64,000 nucleotides of DNA from an uncultured Alphaproteobacteria bacterium (GCA_934254915.1 CAKQMH010000004.1:28329-92328), one strand, 5' to 3'; shown: positions 7,092 to 16,969, numbered from the stretch's first letter. The notes: a model not told the origin generated them from the letters alone. Made by a program: numbers and translations.

Positions 7092-9572
7092 ATGACAGAA
7101 GATAATGCAAAAAACAAGCTAACATTATCAGGAAAATCTACCCTTACTTTAAAAGGGATTGGCGATGCTGCTAAATCACATAACCGCGATGGCAAAAAGG
7201 TCGTGCAGGTTGAAGTTCGCAAAAAAAGAGTTATTAACCAGGCGGCAAAAACAGAAAATAAGGTTGAAATAGATGAGGCAACCGCAGCTAAACTGCGTCT
7301 GATTGCCGAGGCAAAAGAGTTTGAGCAGAAACGACGTCAAGAAGAAGAGGAAAAAGCTCAGCTGCGCCAAAAACAAAAAGAACAGGAACAAGCCGAACGC
7401 GAACAGCATGAACAGGAACAGCGCGAAAAAGAAGAGAAAAAACGTGTCGAAGAAGCCCAAAAAGCCGCGGCCGAAGCGCAGGCTGCAGCAAAAGCCGCCG
7501 CTCAAGAAGCCGAAAATAAAGCGGCCGCTAAAAATAAAGATAAAAAAGTCAAAGATTTTGATGATGACGATGATGAAGATTATGACGATAAGCGTAATAA
7601 AAAAGTTTCATCACGAGAAGATGTCTTTGAACAAGAGCGCAAAAAAGTTACCAAGCGCAGTTTTGAACCGCAACGCCGCAGCGGAAAATTAAATGTCAAC
7701 AATTTCGGCGGCGGTGACGATGACGATGATGATTATGGTTTCGGTGCTCCGCGTCGTCGGTTTAAGAAAAAACAACCTAAACCGGTTGTGCAACAGGTTC
7801 TGCCGCAGGAAAAAGTTATTCGTGAAGTGATTATTCCGGAGGTTATAACCGTACAGGAACTGGCTAACCGTATGGCTGAAAAAAGTGCCGATGTGATTAA
7901 AAAATTGATGTCGCTCGGGGTGATGGCAACCATCAATCAGCCAATTGACGCTGATACGGCACAGATTATTGTCGAAGAGTTCGGACATAAATTTAAGCGC
8001 GTAGCCGAAAGTGATGTTGAGCAGGCACTCGATGTCCATGAAGATACGGCAGATGAATTGTTGCCGCGTGCTCCGGTAGTTACGGTTATGGGACACGTTG
8101 ACCATGGTAAAACCTCGCTGTTGGATGCTTTGCGCGAAACTAATGTTGCGGCGAAAGAGGCCGGTGGTATTACACAGCATATCGGTGCTTATCAAATTAC
8201 GGTTCCGACCGGCGACAAGATTACATTTATTGATACCCCTGGACACGAAGCGTTTTCGGAAATGCGCGCCCGTGGTGCAAAGGTTACGGATATTGTGGTT
8301 TTGGTAGTGGCTGCCAATGACGGTATTATGCCGCAAACCGTTGAAGCTATCCGCCATGCGCAAGCTGCAGAAGTGCCGATTGTGGTCGCTATTAACAAAA
8401 TTGATCTTCCCGGAGCTGATCCGATGAAAGTTAAAACTGCGTTACTGCAACATGGTATCGGGGTTGAGGAAATGGGCGGTGAATGTCTGTGCGCCGAAGT
8501 TTCTGCCAAAAAACGGATTAACATTGATAAATTGGTGGAAGCAATTTTGCTGCAGGCTGAAATGCTGGATTTGAAAGCTAACCCCAATCGTCGTGCCGAA
8601 GGGGCGGTTATTGAGGCCAAAATGGAAAAAGGCCGCGGTACGGTAGTTACGGCTTTGGTTCAGAAAGGTACACTTCATGTCGGAGATATTTGCATTGCCG
8701 GCAAGGAATGGGGACGTGTTCGCGCCATGTTTAATGAAATGGGACACAAAGTTCAAGAAGCTGGTCCGGCTACTCCGGTTGAGGTACTGGGCTTGCAGGG
8801 AACACCATCGGCCGGTGATGACTTTACGGTTGTCGCTGATGAAAATCAGGCTAAAGAAATTACCGGTTATCGTATCCGCAAAGAACGTGACGCTAAGTTG
8901 GTTAAGTCAGCTAAGTCGGCAATGGAATTGATGTTGGATAAAATTAAGTCCGGTGAAGTTAAACATCTGCCGATTATTATTAAAGCTGATGTTCAAGGTT
9001 CAATTGAGGCAATTGAAGGTACATTGAAGAAACTTTCAACCGATGAAGTAAGCGTTCAGGTTTTGCACTCGGCGGTCGGTCCGATTTCCGAATCTGATAT
9101 TTCTTTAGCAAAAGCTTCACATGCTTTGGTTATCGGCTTTAATGTCCGTGCTAATCCGTTGGCGCGGGATATGGCTCGCCGCGACGGTGTGGAAATTAAA
9201 TACTATTCAATCATCTATGATGTCTTGGATGACGTCAAGAAAGGTTTGGAAGGTATGCTTTCACCCGAACTCAAAGAGAAGATTTTGGGTTATGCGGAAA
9301 TCCGTGAAGTTTATAATATTACCGGCGTCGGTAAAGTCGGCGGTTGCATGGTTACCGAAGGTTTGGTTAAACGCGGAGCTAAAATCCGTTTGCTGCGTGA
9401 CAATGTGGTTATTCATGACGGTTCTATCGGACAACTGAAACGTTTCAAAGATGACGTTAAAGAAGTTAAAGAAGGTTATGAATGCGGTATTTCCTTTGAG
9501 AACTATAATGACATTCAGAAAGGTGATTATATTGAATGTTATGAAATTGAGGAAATAGCAGCCAAGTTATAA
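7092..9572 (+). CDS. infB: translation initiation factor IF-2
   Basis: GTPase that places fMet-tRNA on the 30S subunit. The ATG at 7092 is chosen over an upstream TTG at 7071, giving 826 residues. The N-terminal third is low-complexity: Glu/Gln/Arg- and Ala/Lys-rich helix (about 75-165) and Asp clusters ('DDDDDED', again near 210). Then follow an IF2-N domain ('VITVQELANRMAEKSADVIK'), G1 'GHVDHGKT', G3 'DTPGHEAF', G4 'NKID', the G5 region 'SAK', and domains II-IV ending 'GDYIECYEIEEI'. In many alphaproteobacteria rbfA and truB follow infB; here psd-pssA follows after a structured gap. Confidence 0.97.
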   Translation: MTEDNAKNKLTLSGKSTLTLKGIGDAAKSHNRDGKKVVQVEVRKKRVINQAAKTENKVEIDEATAAKLRLIAEAKEFEQKRRQEEEEKAQLRQKQKEQEQAEREQHEQEQREKEEKKRVEEAQKAAAEAQAAAKAAAQEAENKAAAKNKDKKVKDFDDDDDEDYDDKRNKKVSSREDVFEQERKKVTKRSFEPQRRSGKLNVNNFGGGDDDDDDYGFGAPRRRFKKKQPKPVVQQVLPQEKVIREVIIPEVITVQELANRMAEKSADVIKKLMSLGVMATINQPIDADTAQIIVEEFGHKFKRVAESDVEQALDVHEDTADELLPRAPVVTVMGHVDHGKTSLLDALRETNVAAKEAGGITQHIGAYQITVPTGDKITFIDTPGHEAFSEMRARGAKVTDIVVLVVAANDGIMPQTVEAIRHAQAAEVPIVVAINKIDLPGADPMKVKTALLQHGIGVEEMGGECLCAEVSAKKRINIDKLVEAILLQAEMLDLKANPNRRAEGAVIEAKMEKGRGTVVTALVQKGTLHVGDICIAGKEWGRVRAMFNEMGHKVQEAGPATPVEVLGLQGTPSAGDDFTVVADENQAKEITGYRIRKERDAKLVKSAKSAMELMLDKIKSGEVKHLPIIIKADVQGSIEAIEGTLKKLSTDEVSVQVLHSAVGPISESDISLAKASHALVIGFNVRANPLARDMARRDGVEIKYYSIIYDVLDDVKKGLEGMLSPELKEKILGYAEIREVYNITGVGKVGGCMVTEGLVKRGAKIRLLRDNVVIHDGSIGQLKRFKDDVKEVKEGYECGISFENYNDIQKGDYIECYEIEEIAAKL

Positions 9573-9715
9573 GCGCCGATAAAAATACTTCTTGTTTATT
9601 CAATGAAAATGTGCTTGAGTGTTGTTGTTATAACAACCTGCTGAACGATAAGTTTTGTGACAGGCGACAGCGTCCCGGCAGAGCTTATCGTTTGGCGTAA
9701 CATAGGATTTTAAAA
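9573..9715 (+). promoter_or_regulatory. structured infB-psd intergenic region
   Basis: Two symmetrical elements occupy this 143-bp gap. GTTGTTATAACAAC (9624-9637) is a perfect 14-nt palindrome, a possible operator. AACGATAAG (9644-9652) is mirrored perfectly by CTTATCGTT (9684-9692) around a 31-nt GC-rich loop, giving a 9-bp stem. There is no T run after the stem, so it is more likely leader RNA structure or a protein site than a terminator. The psd ATG follows 24 bases later. I do not recognise a named riboswitch. Confidence 0.5.
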
Positions 9716-10423
9716 ATGAAAAGTATTAATATTTCATGGCGTAATTATTTACTGCCCAATATTCATAATGAAGGTTGGCGGTTTGTCGGTATTTTTGCGG
9801 CAATAACAGCGTTATTGGCAATTATTTGGCAGCCGTTGGGGTGGTTAGGACTGGTTTTGACCGTTTGGTGCTACTATTTCTTCCGCGATCCGGAACGTGT
9901 TGTTCCGCAAATTAAGAATGTGGTCGTTTCGCCGGCGGACGGTATTGTGCAAATGATTGCCAAAGTCAAAGCTCCCGAGGAGCTAGGCATGGGTGATAAA
10001 ATGTTTACCCGCGTCAGTGTTTTTATGAGTGTGTTTAATGTACATGTTAACCGCGCTCCGGCTGAAGGCAAAATTATCAAATCAGTTTATGTTCCGGGAA
10101 AGTTTTTTAACGCCACGTTAGACAAAGCCAGCAAAGACAATGAACGTCAATTGTTGGCAATGAAAACCAAATCTGGGCAAGAGATTTGTTTTGTACAAAT
10201 CGCCGGATTGGTTGCCCGTCGTATTGTTTGTGATGCGGTTGCAGGACAGGAGTATAAAGCCGGTGAACGTTTCGGAATGATACGCTTCGGCTCACGTTTG
10301 GATGTTTATCTGCCGGAAGGCGTGGAACCGCAAGTCGTTTTGGGACAAACGATGGTTGCCGGTGAGAGTGTAATTGCTCGCTTGGACAGTGATGCTCCGG
10401 CAATGAAAGGCGAGGCGTTTTAA
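9716..10423 (+). CDS. psd: phosphatidylserine decarboxylase proenzyme
   Basis: Makes phosphatidylethanolamine from phosphatidylserine at the inner membrane with a pyruvoyl cofactor. It is the short, 235-residue form. It has two hydrophobic segments (about residues 20-55), 'FFRDPERVVP', 'VVSPADGIV' near 75, 'SVFMSVFNVHVNRAP' near 105, and the self-cleavage site 'RFGSRLDVYLP' near 185, where Gly-Ser cleavage would create the pyruvoyl group. The stop overlaps the pssA ATG (TAATG), so translation is probably coupled to the enzyme that supplies its substrate. Confidence 0.95.
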   Translation: MKSINISWRNYLLPNIHNEGWRFVGIFAAITALLAIIWQPLGWLGLVLTVWCYYFFRDPERVVPQIKNVVVSPADGIVQMIAKVKAPEELGMGDKMFTRVSVFMSVFNVHVNRAPAEGKIIKSVYVPGKFFNATLDKASKDNERQLLAMKTKSGQEICFVQIAGLVARRIVCDAVAGQEYKAGERFGMIRFGSRLDVYLPEGVEPQVVLGQTMVAGESVIARLDSDAPAMKGEAF

Positions 10424-11214
10424 TGGAAAAAATTAATGACAAATTGAAATTGTCACGCGAAAAATTGAATAATATTCCGTTTCGCAAGATTGCTCCGAAT
10501 ATTGTAACGATGTTGGCCTTGTGCGCCGGTGTTACTTCAATCCGCTACTCAATTCAGGAAGATTGGATTAAAGCTGTTTGCTGTATCTTTATTGCGGCGT
10601 TGTTTGACGGCTTGGACGGACGGGTAGCGCGGATGCTCAAAGGTTCGACTAAGTTCGGAGCGGAGTTGGATTCATTGTCTGACTTTGTAAGTTTCGGGGT
10701 TGCTCCGGCGATTTTGCTATATCAGTGGTCGCTGTTTGATTTACCTAAGTTCGGTTGGTTTTTCTGCTTGTTGATGTCAATCGGCATGGCAATGCGTTTA
10801 GCACGTTTTAATACGATGTTGGATGAAGAACCGCAACCGCAATATTGGAATCATTTTTTTGTCGGAGTTCCGGCACCGGCGGCCGCAGCTTTGGTTATGA
10901 TGCCGGTAATGATTTCATTTGATTTTCCGGAATATAACTGGTTAGTCAGATCACATGCTTTTTGCGCAACTTTGTTGGTTATTGTATCGTTTTTAATGGT
11001 TAGCAGAATGCCGACATTTTCGACCAAAAAGCTAAAAGTACCGGCTTATATGTTTATGCCGATGATGTTGTTTGTGGCATTATTTGCCAGCTTTATTATT
11101 ACTCAACCGTGGTTTACACTGGGAATTATGACGGTTATTTATGCCTTGTCATTGCCGGTGGGCGTGATGGTTTTCTTGAAAGAAAAACACCAATTCGAAG
11201 CCAAAAATAAATAA
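10423..11214 (+). CDS. pssA: CDP-diacylglycerol--serine O-phosphatidyltransferase
   Basis: A 263-residue inner-membrane enzyme making phosphatidylserine from CDP-diacylglycerol and serine. The CDP-alcohol phosphotransferase signature D-G-x2-A-R-x8-G-x3-D-x3-D is intact near residues 62-88 ('DGLDGRVARML', then 'GAELDSLSDF'). Around eight hydrophobic segments follow. The start is fused to the psd stop, so psd-pssA is a two-gene phospholipid operon ended by the hairpins at 11221-11299. Confidence 0.95.
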   Translation: MEKINDKLKLSREKLNNIPFRKIAPNIVTMLALCAGVTSIRYSIQEDWIKAVCCIFIAALFDGLDGRVARMLKGSTKFGAELDSLSDFVSFGVAPAILLYQWSLFDLPKFGWFFCLLMSIGMAMRLARFNTMLDEEPQPQYWNHFFVGVPAPAAAALVMMPVMISFDFPEYNWLVRSHAFCATLLVIVSFLMVSRMPTFSTKKLKVPAYMFMPMMLFVALFASFIITQPWFTLGIMTVIYALSLPVGVMVFLKEKHQFEAKNK

Positions 11215-11220
11215 AAAAAC

Positions 11221-11299
11221 AAAGCCGGATAACTTGTGTCGTCCGGCTTTGAGTATAAAAAGTAACCGCAGTTGTATATAAGGCTGCGGTTATTTTTTT
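11221..11299. terminator. double hairpin terminator between pssA and uvrB
   Basis: Stem 1 is AAAGCCGGA (11221-11229) with TCCGGCTTT (11242-11250). Stem 2 is AACCGCAG (11264-11271) with CTGCGGTT (11284-11291), followed by seven T (11293-11299). Stem 2 plus the T run suits pssA on the plus strand; the A-rich stretch 11256-11261 gives a weaker T-run for convergent uvrB. Confidence 0.85.
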
Positions 11300-13268
11300 A
11301 GCTTTTGAGATAAATATTTTCCAACTCTTTAATTTTGTCGCGATAAACCATGGCGGTTTCAAATTCCAAATTAGCCGCAGCTTCTTTCATCAGTTTGTTG
11401 TATTCTTTGAGCTTTTTATCAATGTCCTTGAGTTGTTCGGCCTCGTGCGCATTAGATTCAACATAATCGCCGGCGGTCATTTCGCTTAAAGCATCAGAGA
11501 TTTTTTTCTTGATGGTTTGAGGAGTAATGCCGTTTTTGATGTTGTAATCAAGCTGTTTTTGGCGGCGGCGGTTGGTTTCATCTAAAGCCGCTTCCAGTGA
11601 GCGCGTCATTTTATCGGCATAAAGAATCACGCGGCCTTCGGCGTTTCGGGCGGCACGTCCGATAGTTTGAATTAAAGAGCGTTCTGAACGCAGGAAGCCT
11701 TCTTTATCGGCGTCTAAAATGGCAACCAATGAGCATTCGGGGATATCCAAGCCTTCACGCAGCAGGTTAATTCCCACTAAAACATCAAACACGCCAAGCC
11801 GCAAATCGCGGATAATTTCAATACGCTCAAGGGTGTCGATATCAGAGTGCAGATAACGGACTTTCACGCCATTATCGTTAAGATATTCGGTTAAATCTTC
11901 AGCCATTTTTTTGGTAAGCGTAGTGACCAGAACACGCTCGCCTTTGGCTGCCGTTTGGCGGCACTCTTCCATTAAATCATCAATTTGGTTTTCGACCGGA
12001 CGGACAATGCACAGCGGGTCGGTCAAGCCGGTAGGGCGAATTACCTGTTCAGCAAAAACGCCGTGGCTTTGCTCTAATTCCCAATCACCGGGGGTGGCAG
12101 ATACAAAGATAGTTTGACCGCGCATTTTATCCCATTCATCGAATTTGAGCGGGCGGTTATCGACGCAGGACGGAAGGCGAAAACCATATTGAGCTAAAGT
12201 GCTTTTGCGGTTAAAATCGCCGCGATACATGCCGCCGATTTGCGGAACGGAAACATGGCTTTCATCAATGAACAACAGAGCGTCAGGCGGCAGATATTCA
12301 AACAGAGTCGGCGGAGGATCTCCGGCTTTGCGTCCGGTCAGGTAACGAGAGTAATTTTCAATGCCTTTGCAGTGTCCGGTAGCTTCAAGCATTTCCAAAT
12401 CAAAACGGGTACGTTGCTCAATGCGTTGCGCTTCAAGTAATTTATTGGCAGATTGAAAAGTTTCGATTTGTTCGGACAGCTCTTTTTTGATACCGACAAT
12501 AGCTTGAGATATGGCCGGGCGCGGGGTTACGTAATGATTGGCCGGATAAACGGTAACATGTTGAAGTTTTGCCGTTTTTTTGCCGGTTAGTGAATCAAAT
12601 TCATCAATGCTTTCAATCTCATCGCCAAAAAAGGAAATGCGCCAGCCGCGGTCTTCATAGTGTGCGGGGAAGATATCGACTGTGTCGCCTTGTACGCGAA
12701 AGGTTGAACGGACGAAATTTTGCTGATTGCGTTCGTATTGCAGTTCGGTCAAATGTCGGTAAAGTTCCTTAGGCGCTATTTCCTGCCCGACTTCCAAAGG
12801 AATTGTCATTGCGGCATAAGATTCAACATCGCCTAAACCATAGATGCAGGAAACGGAGGCGACAATAATAACATCGCGGTTTTCCAAAATATTGCGGGTT
12901 GCGGAGTTGCGCATACGATCAATCTGCTCATTCAGTGCCGAATCTTTTTCAATATAAGTATCGGTTTTGGGAACATAGGCTTCGGGCTGATAGTAATCGT
13001 AGTAAGAAACAAAATATTCAACATGATTGTGCGGAAAAAATTCCTTCATTTCGGCATAAAGCTGAGCCGCCAAAATTTTATTGGGCGCCATAATCATGGC
13101 CGGTCGGCCGGTTTGCGCAATTATTTTAGCCATAGTGTAGGTTTTACCGCTGCCGGTAACCCCGAGTAAAACTTGATTTTTGTCGCCGCGCGCCAAACCG
13201 TCGCACAATTCTTTAATCGCTTGTGGTTGGTCGCCGGCAGGCTGAAACGGACTTACGAGTTGAAACAT
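11298..13268 (-). CDS. uvrB: excinuclease ABC subunit B
   Basis: A 656-residue damage-recognition helicase-like subunit of nucleotide excision repair. Visible are Walker A 'GVTGSGKT' near residue 37, the beta-hairpin region 'YYDYYQPEAYVP' near 93, the DEAD-like 'DESHVSVPQIG' near 335, helicase motif VI 'QTIGRAARN' near 535, and a C-terminal UVR motif ending in 'FETAMVYRDKIKELE' that contacts UvrC. The ATG overlaps the stop of the upstream 852-residue protein by one base, so uvrB is attached to the end of the fliL-fliM-motE transcription unit, an unusual setting for a repair gene. Confidence 0.96.
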   Translation of the reverse strand: MFQLVSPFQPAGDQPQAIKELCDGLARGDKNQVLLGVTGSGKTYTMAKIIAQTGRPAMIMAPNKILAAQLYAEMKEFFPHNHVEYFVSYYDYYQPEAYVPKTDTYIEKDSALNEQIDRMRNSATRNILENRDVIIVASVSCIYGLGDVESYAAMTIPLEVGQEIAPKELYRHLTELQYERNQQNFVRSTFRVQGDTVDIFPAHYEDRGWRISFFGDEIESIDEFDSLTGKKTAKLQHVTVYPANHYVTPRPAISQAIVGIKKELSEQIETFQSANKLLEAQRIEQRTRFDLEMLEATGHCKGIENYSRYLTGRKAGDPPPTLFEYLPPDALLFIDESHVSVPQIGGMYRGDFNRKSTLAQYGFRLPSCVDNRPLKFDEWDKMRGQTIFVSATPGDWELEQSHGVFAEQVIRPTGLTDPLCIVRPVENQIDDLMEECRQTAAKGERVLVTTLTKKMAEDLTEYLNDNGVKVRYLHSDIDTLERIEIIRDLRLGVFDVLVGINLLREGLDIPECSLVAILDADKEGFLRSERSLIQTIGRAARNAEGRVILYADKMTRSLEAALDETNRRRQKQLDYNIKNGITPQTIKKKISDALSEMTAGDYVESNAHEAEQLKDIDKKLKEYNKLMKEAAANLEFETAMVYRDKIKELENIYLKS

Positions 13269-15826
13269 TATTTTATTTCGGTTTTCTGCAATGATTCATT
13301 ATAAGTTTTAGCAAAATTGCTAAAGGCTTTGACGTCATTTACTATATTATTGATTTGGCGAATGTCAACCTTATCATTTTCGAGATGTTCGGTCAAAACA
13401 TTAAAAGCACTGTAATAACCGGTGTTTTCAAAATAGGGGCGGAACTTGTGGCGCAAACGTACCAAAACGGTTTCACGTCCGGATTTTTTGAGCGCGGTAG
13501 CCCAATCTAAGATATAGGCGATTTGTTCATCGCTCAAGGGCTGGCCTTTGGTTGGTTTTTCAATCAAATATTTAATCGAATCAGCGGCTGCTCCCCATTG
13601 TTCGGAGCGCCAATAAATTTCGGTTTTGAGCAAGAGCGCATTTTTGCTGTAATCGTCTTCTAACAGCTCTAAAGCGTCATCGGTTTGTCCGGTATCAGCC
13701 AAAGCGCGGGCCTTGATTACGCGGCGGTGCGCTTGTAATGATTGCGGCAAGCCGTAACTATCGGTATCGTCAATAACCTGTAAGGCCTCGCTTGGTTTGT
13801 TTTGGAAGAGGTAAATAACACCTAAACGGGCGCCGACTTTAGCGCGGTCAATGATGCTTAAATCCGGTTTGTTCAACAAATTTTCCAATAAAGACTGCGC
13901 CCGCGCCATAAGGTCAACCGCAACCAGACGATCCGCCAGTTTTTGAATAATGCTGTTTTGTTTTTTGCTTAAAGCCGCCAGCCATTCAAAGTCTTTGTAC
14001 AAGGCTAAAGATTTTATGGCGGACATTTTATCATCAGCCTGATTGTTAAGGTAAATATCTTCAAATAAATTTACCATCTTGGTGGTCAATTGCTCTTTTT
14101 GTGCGGGCGTAGAGAGCAACAAATTGTCTTTAAGCGTGCGGACGGCGTTATAATAGTCATTATTTTTGACATAAAAGTCAGCCAGTTTATTGAGCAGTAT
14201 CCATTTGAAGTTTTTTTCGCTCCAGGCAAATTTCAGTTTTTCCAATTCCGCAATGGCGTCATTTAATTTAATCGCGTTGACTTTTTCGCTCAGAACAACA
14301 TTATCATAACGCGACAGAGCCGAATATTTGGGCGAATCAGAATTAATCATCTGGCGATATTCTTTAATGGCATTGCGCGGATAGCCTAAAAGTTCAAGCT
14401 TTTTGGCTGAAAGATAGCGAATCTGCAGGTCGCGGTTGCGCAGACGGTTAGTGCCGGTTTTCAAAATATCCAAAAAGTTTTGCGTAGCCATATCATCATT
14501 GGCGGCTAAAGCGTTTTGTGTCGCAATGACCGCAATTTCATCTTTAATCTCTTGCGGATATTCGTGGATTAAAGAAATGTAGGACAATAAAACGGCGTTG
14601 TTTTCCGGATTATATTGCAGCGCGCTGGAAGCCAACGTACGCCAAAATACCGCTTCATCATTATCCGGCAGGTTGCCGTAACCGAAGTTTTCAACCGCTT
14701 CGGCATAGCGATAAGTCAAAACGTTGGCAACCCCTAAAAGAGCATGAAACTTATCAAGTTTTGATTCCGGCAATTGTGCATCCTGCATTTGGTGCAAAAT
14801 ATACAAAGCGTTTGTACCCAAACCTTTGGCGATGAAATATTTAATCAACTCCAAGCGGGCCAGATTTTTCTTTTCCGGTTCAGCGGCCAAAATGTCCTGC
14901 CGCATTTGATCAAGAGCTTGCAGGTAAGGCATCTCCAAGAGTTGCGGTGAAACTTTAATATCAAAAGTATTTTGTAATTCGCCGTTGTTTTTGAAAGCCT
15001 GCCGTCGTTTTTTGGCGTCTAAGTCAGAGCTGATATTGAGGCCGCGGTCGGCGGCGCGTAAAAAGAGTCCTGTATTACCGCGGGTGAGCGAAACATCTTG
15101 GGATTTGATAACAAAGGCCAAACCTTGGTCGGTTTTGAGCATATCAAATTCGGGATAATAGTAAGAATTGGCAAAACCAAGATTGGTCGTGGCTAAAGGC
15201 GCAATGGTGATAATATCACCGATATCGGGATCAATGGCCGTAACAATATTACCGCTGGTTTCGGTCGGAATAAACAGATAGGCGTGTTTAAGGCTGTCAT
15301 ATTGTGTATAAACGGTTATATCTTTTATTGTCGGCGGTTCGGCACCGGTCGTGAGGTCAATAATCCACATTAAACCTTCTTTACGGACAAAGGCTTGAAC
15401 ACCTTCTTGCGGGGTTAAGCGGATAATGGTGGCCGTTGGGTGCGGAAACTGGAGAATGTCAGCGGCCAGATTGCCTGCAGATTGGCGGAGTTGTTCCAAA
15501 TCAACTACCTGTTGATGATCAAAAACAATCCATAAGTTTTTTTCACGCTTGAAAACCGCAGCACTGACCGGAAAGTTCCACGGAAAGCTCAGACTGGCAA
15601 TTTTCGGGGCAGCAGATTTAAGCTGCGGAGCGGCAAGAGTTTCCTGCCGGCGGATATGTTGCGAGGTTTCGGCTATAATCGGTTGGCGCGGCAAAGGCTG
15701 AATAATTTCACTGCGAATAGCCGGAGTTTCGGCGGCAGCAAGCTGTCCGGCAAAGGCAAGTTGTAAGCCTAAAGCCAGCAGAACAGTAAATTTCAGAGTG
15801 GTGATATGTCGGAACAGATTTTGCAA
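13268..15826 (-). CDS. large exported TPR-like protein in flagellar motor operon
   Basis: 852 residues with an N-terminal signal-like segment (about residues 10-32, ending in AAAE). Residues about 70-270 are beta-rich, and residues about 300-830 are helix-repeat sequence of the TPR/SEL type ('NALYILHQMQDAQLPE', 'YYNAVRTLKDNLL', 'KPSEALQVIDDTD', 'DDALELLEDDY'). Start is TTG at 15826, with TGAGG 7 bases upstream and no usable ATG nearby. It follows motE by 10 bases and overlaps uvrB by one. Position suggests a periplasmic scaffold for the flagellar motor, but no function is established; I recognise no named family. Confidence 0.7.
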   Translation of the reverse strand: MQNLFRHITTLKFTVLLALGLQLAFAGQLAAAETPAIRSEIIQPLPRQPIIAETSQHIRRQETLAAPQLKSAAPKIASLSFPWNFPVSAAVFKREKNLWIVFDHQQVVDLEQLRQSAGNLAADILQFPHPTATIIRLTPQEGVQAFVRKEGLMWIIDLTTGAEPPTIKDITVYTQYDSLKHAYLFIPTETSGNIVTAIDPDIGDIITIAPLATTNLGFANSYYYPEFDMLKTDQGLAFVIKSQDVSLTRGNTGLFLRAADRGLNISSDLDAKKRRQAFKNNGELQNTFDIKVSPQLLEMPYLQALDQMRQDILAAEPEKKNLARLELIKYFIAKGLGTNALYILHQMQDAQLPESKLDKFHALLGVANVLTYRYAEAVENFGYGNLPDNDEAVFWRTLASSALQYNPENNAVLLSYISLIHEYPQEIKDEIAVIATQNALAANDDMATQNFLDILKTGTNRLRNRDLQIRYLSAKKLELLGYPRNAIKEYRQMINSDSPKYSALSRYDNVVLSEKVNAIKLNDAIAELEKLKFAWSEKNFKWILLNKLADFYVKNNDYYNAVRTLKDNLLLSTPAQKEQLTTKMVNLFEDIYLNNQADDKMSAIKSLALYKDFEWLAALSKKQNSIIQKLADRLVAVDLMARAQSLLENLLNKPDLSIIDRAKVGARLGVIYLFQNKPSEALQVIDDTDSYGLPQSLQAHRRVIKARALADTGQTDDALELLEDDYSKNALLLKTEIYWRSEQWGAAADSIKYLIEKPTKGQPLSDEQIAYILDWATALKKSGRETVLVRLRHKFRPYFENTGYYSAFNVLTEHLENDKVDIRQINNIVNDVKAFSNFAKTYNESLQKTEIK

Positions 15827-15835
15827 GTTCTAACC

Positions 15836-16483
15836 TCAGTTAAAGTTATTGCCGATAAGTTCCGCGGTAACAGCTCGCGCTTTTTCAGGATTCATTTGCG
15901 ATAAAATAGCCGAAGATGCCGACGGTTTCATACCCTTAAGCAAGGCAACCGTAATGTCCATATCAAGCGTGTTGAAAATGCGGGCCGCGTCTTTGGGTTT
16001 CATTGAGGTATAAAGTTTGACTAAAGACGCGATATTTTCTTCCTGTTTTTGGTTGTATTCTTGAATCAGTTTTTGGAGTTTCTGCTCATAGGTTTTGAGC
16101 TGACTCAGCTTTTTATCAATTTCTTCCTCGGCGACTTTGAGCTGGATAGCGCGTTTGTCAATCTCCTTAGCGCGAACGTCAAGTGCCTCGCGGCGTTCGG
16201 CCAACTCTTGCAAAATGGTAATTTCGGATTGGGTGAAATTATTGACCTGATTAGCCGGTTTGGCCAGATTTTCAGGTGTTCCGGAGTTCAAAACTTTAGC
16301 CAAATCTTCGGTATCAGAGGTCGCGCTGTTGTCGGCGGCCAGAGCCTGAGTGGTGCGGATAGACAGTGTCTCAGGGCGCGAAAGGTTATTATAGTGATCA
16401 AAAACATTATTGATTTTGACACTCAACGTCAAAACGGCCGTAAAGATAAAAATGGGTAATAAACGTATTTTGTTGTTTTTCAT
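15836..16483 (-). CDS. motE: MotE-like flagellar motor protein (MgtE N-terminal-like domain)
   Basis: 215 residues: one N-terminal TM/signal anchor (about 8-25), a disordered stretch, a long coiled coil (about 85-150, 'ERREALDVRAKEIDKRAIQL'), then a C-terminal MgtE_N-like domain ('SMKPKDAARIFNTLDMDITVALLKGMKPSASSAIL', split here as about 165-210). This layout is that of MotE, the periplasmic chaperone of MotC described in Sinorhizobium. The operon position after fliM and the DUF6468-like gene supports a flagellar role; the gene name is assigned by architecture only. Confidence 0.75.
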   Translation of the reverse strand: MKNNKIRLLPIFIFTAVLTLSVKINNVFDHYNNLSRPETLSIRTTQALAADNSATSDTEDLAKVLNSGTPENLAKPANQVNNFTQSEITILQELAERREALDVRAKEIDKRAIQLKVAEEEIDKKLSQLKTYEQKLQKLIQEYNQKQEENIASLVKLYTSMKPKDAARIFNTLDMDITVALLKGMKPSASSAILSQMNPEKARAVTAELIGNNFN

Positions 16484-16498
16484 GTTTTGACCTTAGTT

Positions 16499-16969
16499 TT
16501 ATTTTATTGAGCGCAAGGCTTTTAATAATTCCATTTCGGCTTCCGAACGCGAATCGCCAATGGTATCATTCATCGGTTGAGAAGCTGAAGCTTTATTGGT
16601 TTTGAACAAACCTGACGGAGCTACCGTTTCCGGAGTTTTAATCTGCCGACCATCGCTGATAACTTGCTCCAGACGATCAGCCAGGCTGTCGGCCCGTTCA
16701 TTGATGAATAACAAATCATCTTTAATTTCTTTGGCGCTGTCGACAACTTCTTTCAGATTTTCCGATGAATGTTCGGTAACCGATTTTAGTTTCGGGATAC
16801 TGTTTTCGGCTTTGAAGGTTGCCTCATTTAAGGCATTTACCAACTTGGAAAGGCTGTTTTGGTTTTGACGCAGCACTTCCAAATTTTTGTTGAGGCGGTA
16901 TGCATACATAATCATCGGTACTAACAGCGCGATGATGGTCAAATTGGTTAAAAGCTCCAGACTATCCAT
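16499..16969 (-). CDS. DUF6468-like membrane-anchored flagellar operon protein
   Basis: About 156 residues from the ATG at 16969, which overlaps the fliM end; a TTG at 16990 is the longer alternative. One N-terminal TM helix ('LLTNLTIIALLVPMIMYAY') is followed by a heptad-like coiled coil (about 25-110) and a short tail. Small single-TM coiled-coil proteins of this kind (DUF6468) sit between fliM and motE in alphaproteobacterial flagellar operons. The function is unknown; a motor or secretion accessory role is inferred from the neighbours alone. Confidence 0.65.
   Translation of the reverse strand: MDSLELLTNLTIIALLVPMIMYAYRLNKNLEVLRQNQNSLSKLVNALNEATFKAENSIPKLKSVTEHSSENLKEVVDSAKEIKDDLLFINERADSLADRLEQVISDGRQIKTPETVAPSGLFKTNKASASQPMNDTIGDSRSEAEMELLKALRSIK

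Noticed and set aside
7176..7692. Long frames on both strands in infB (109, 67 and 129 codons)
   Set aside because: They arise from the Glu/Lys/Ala-rich low-complexity infB N-terminus.
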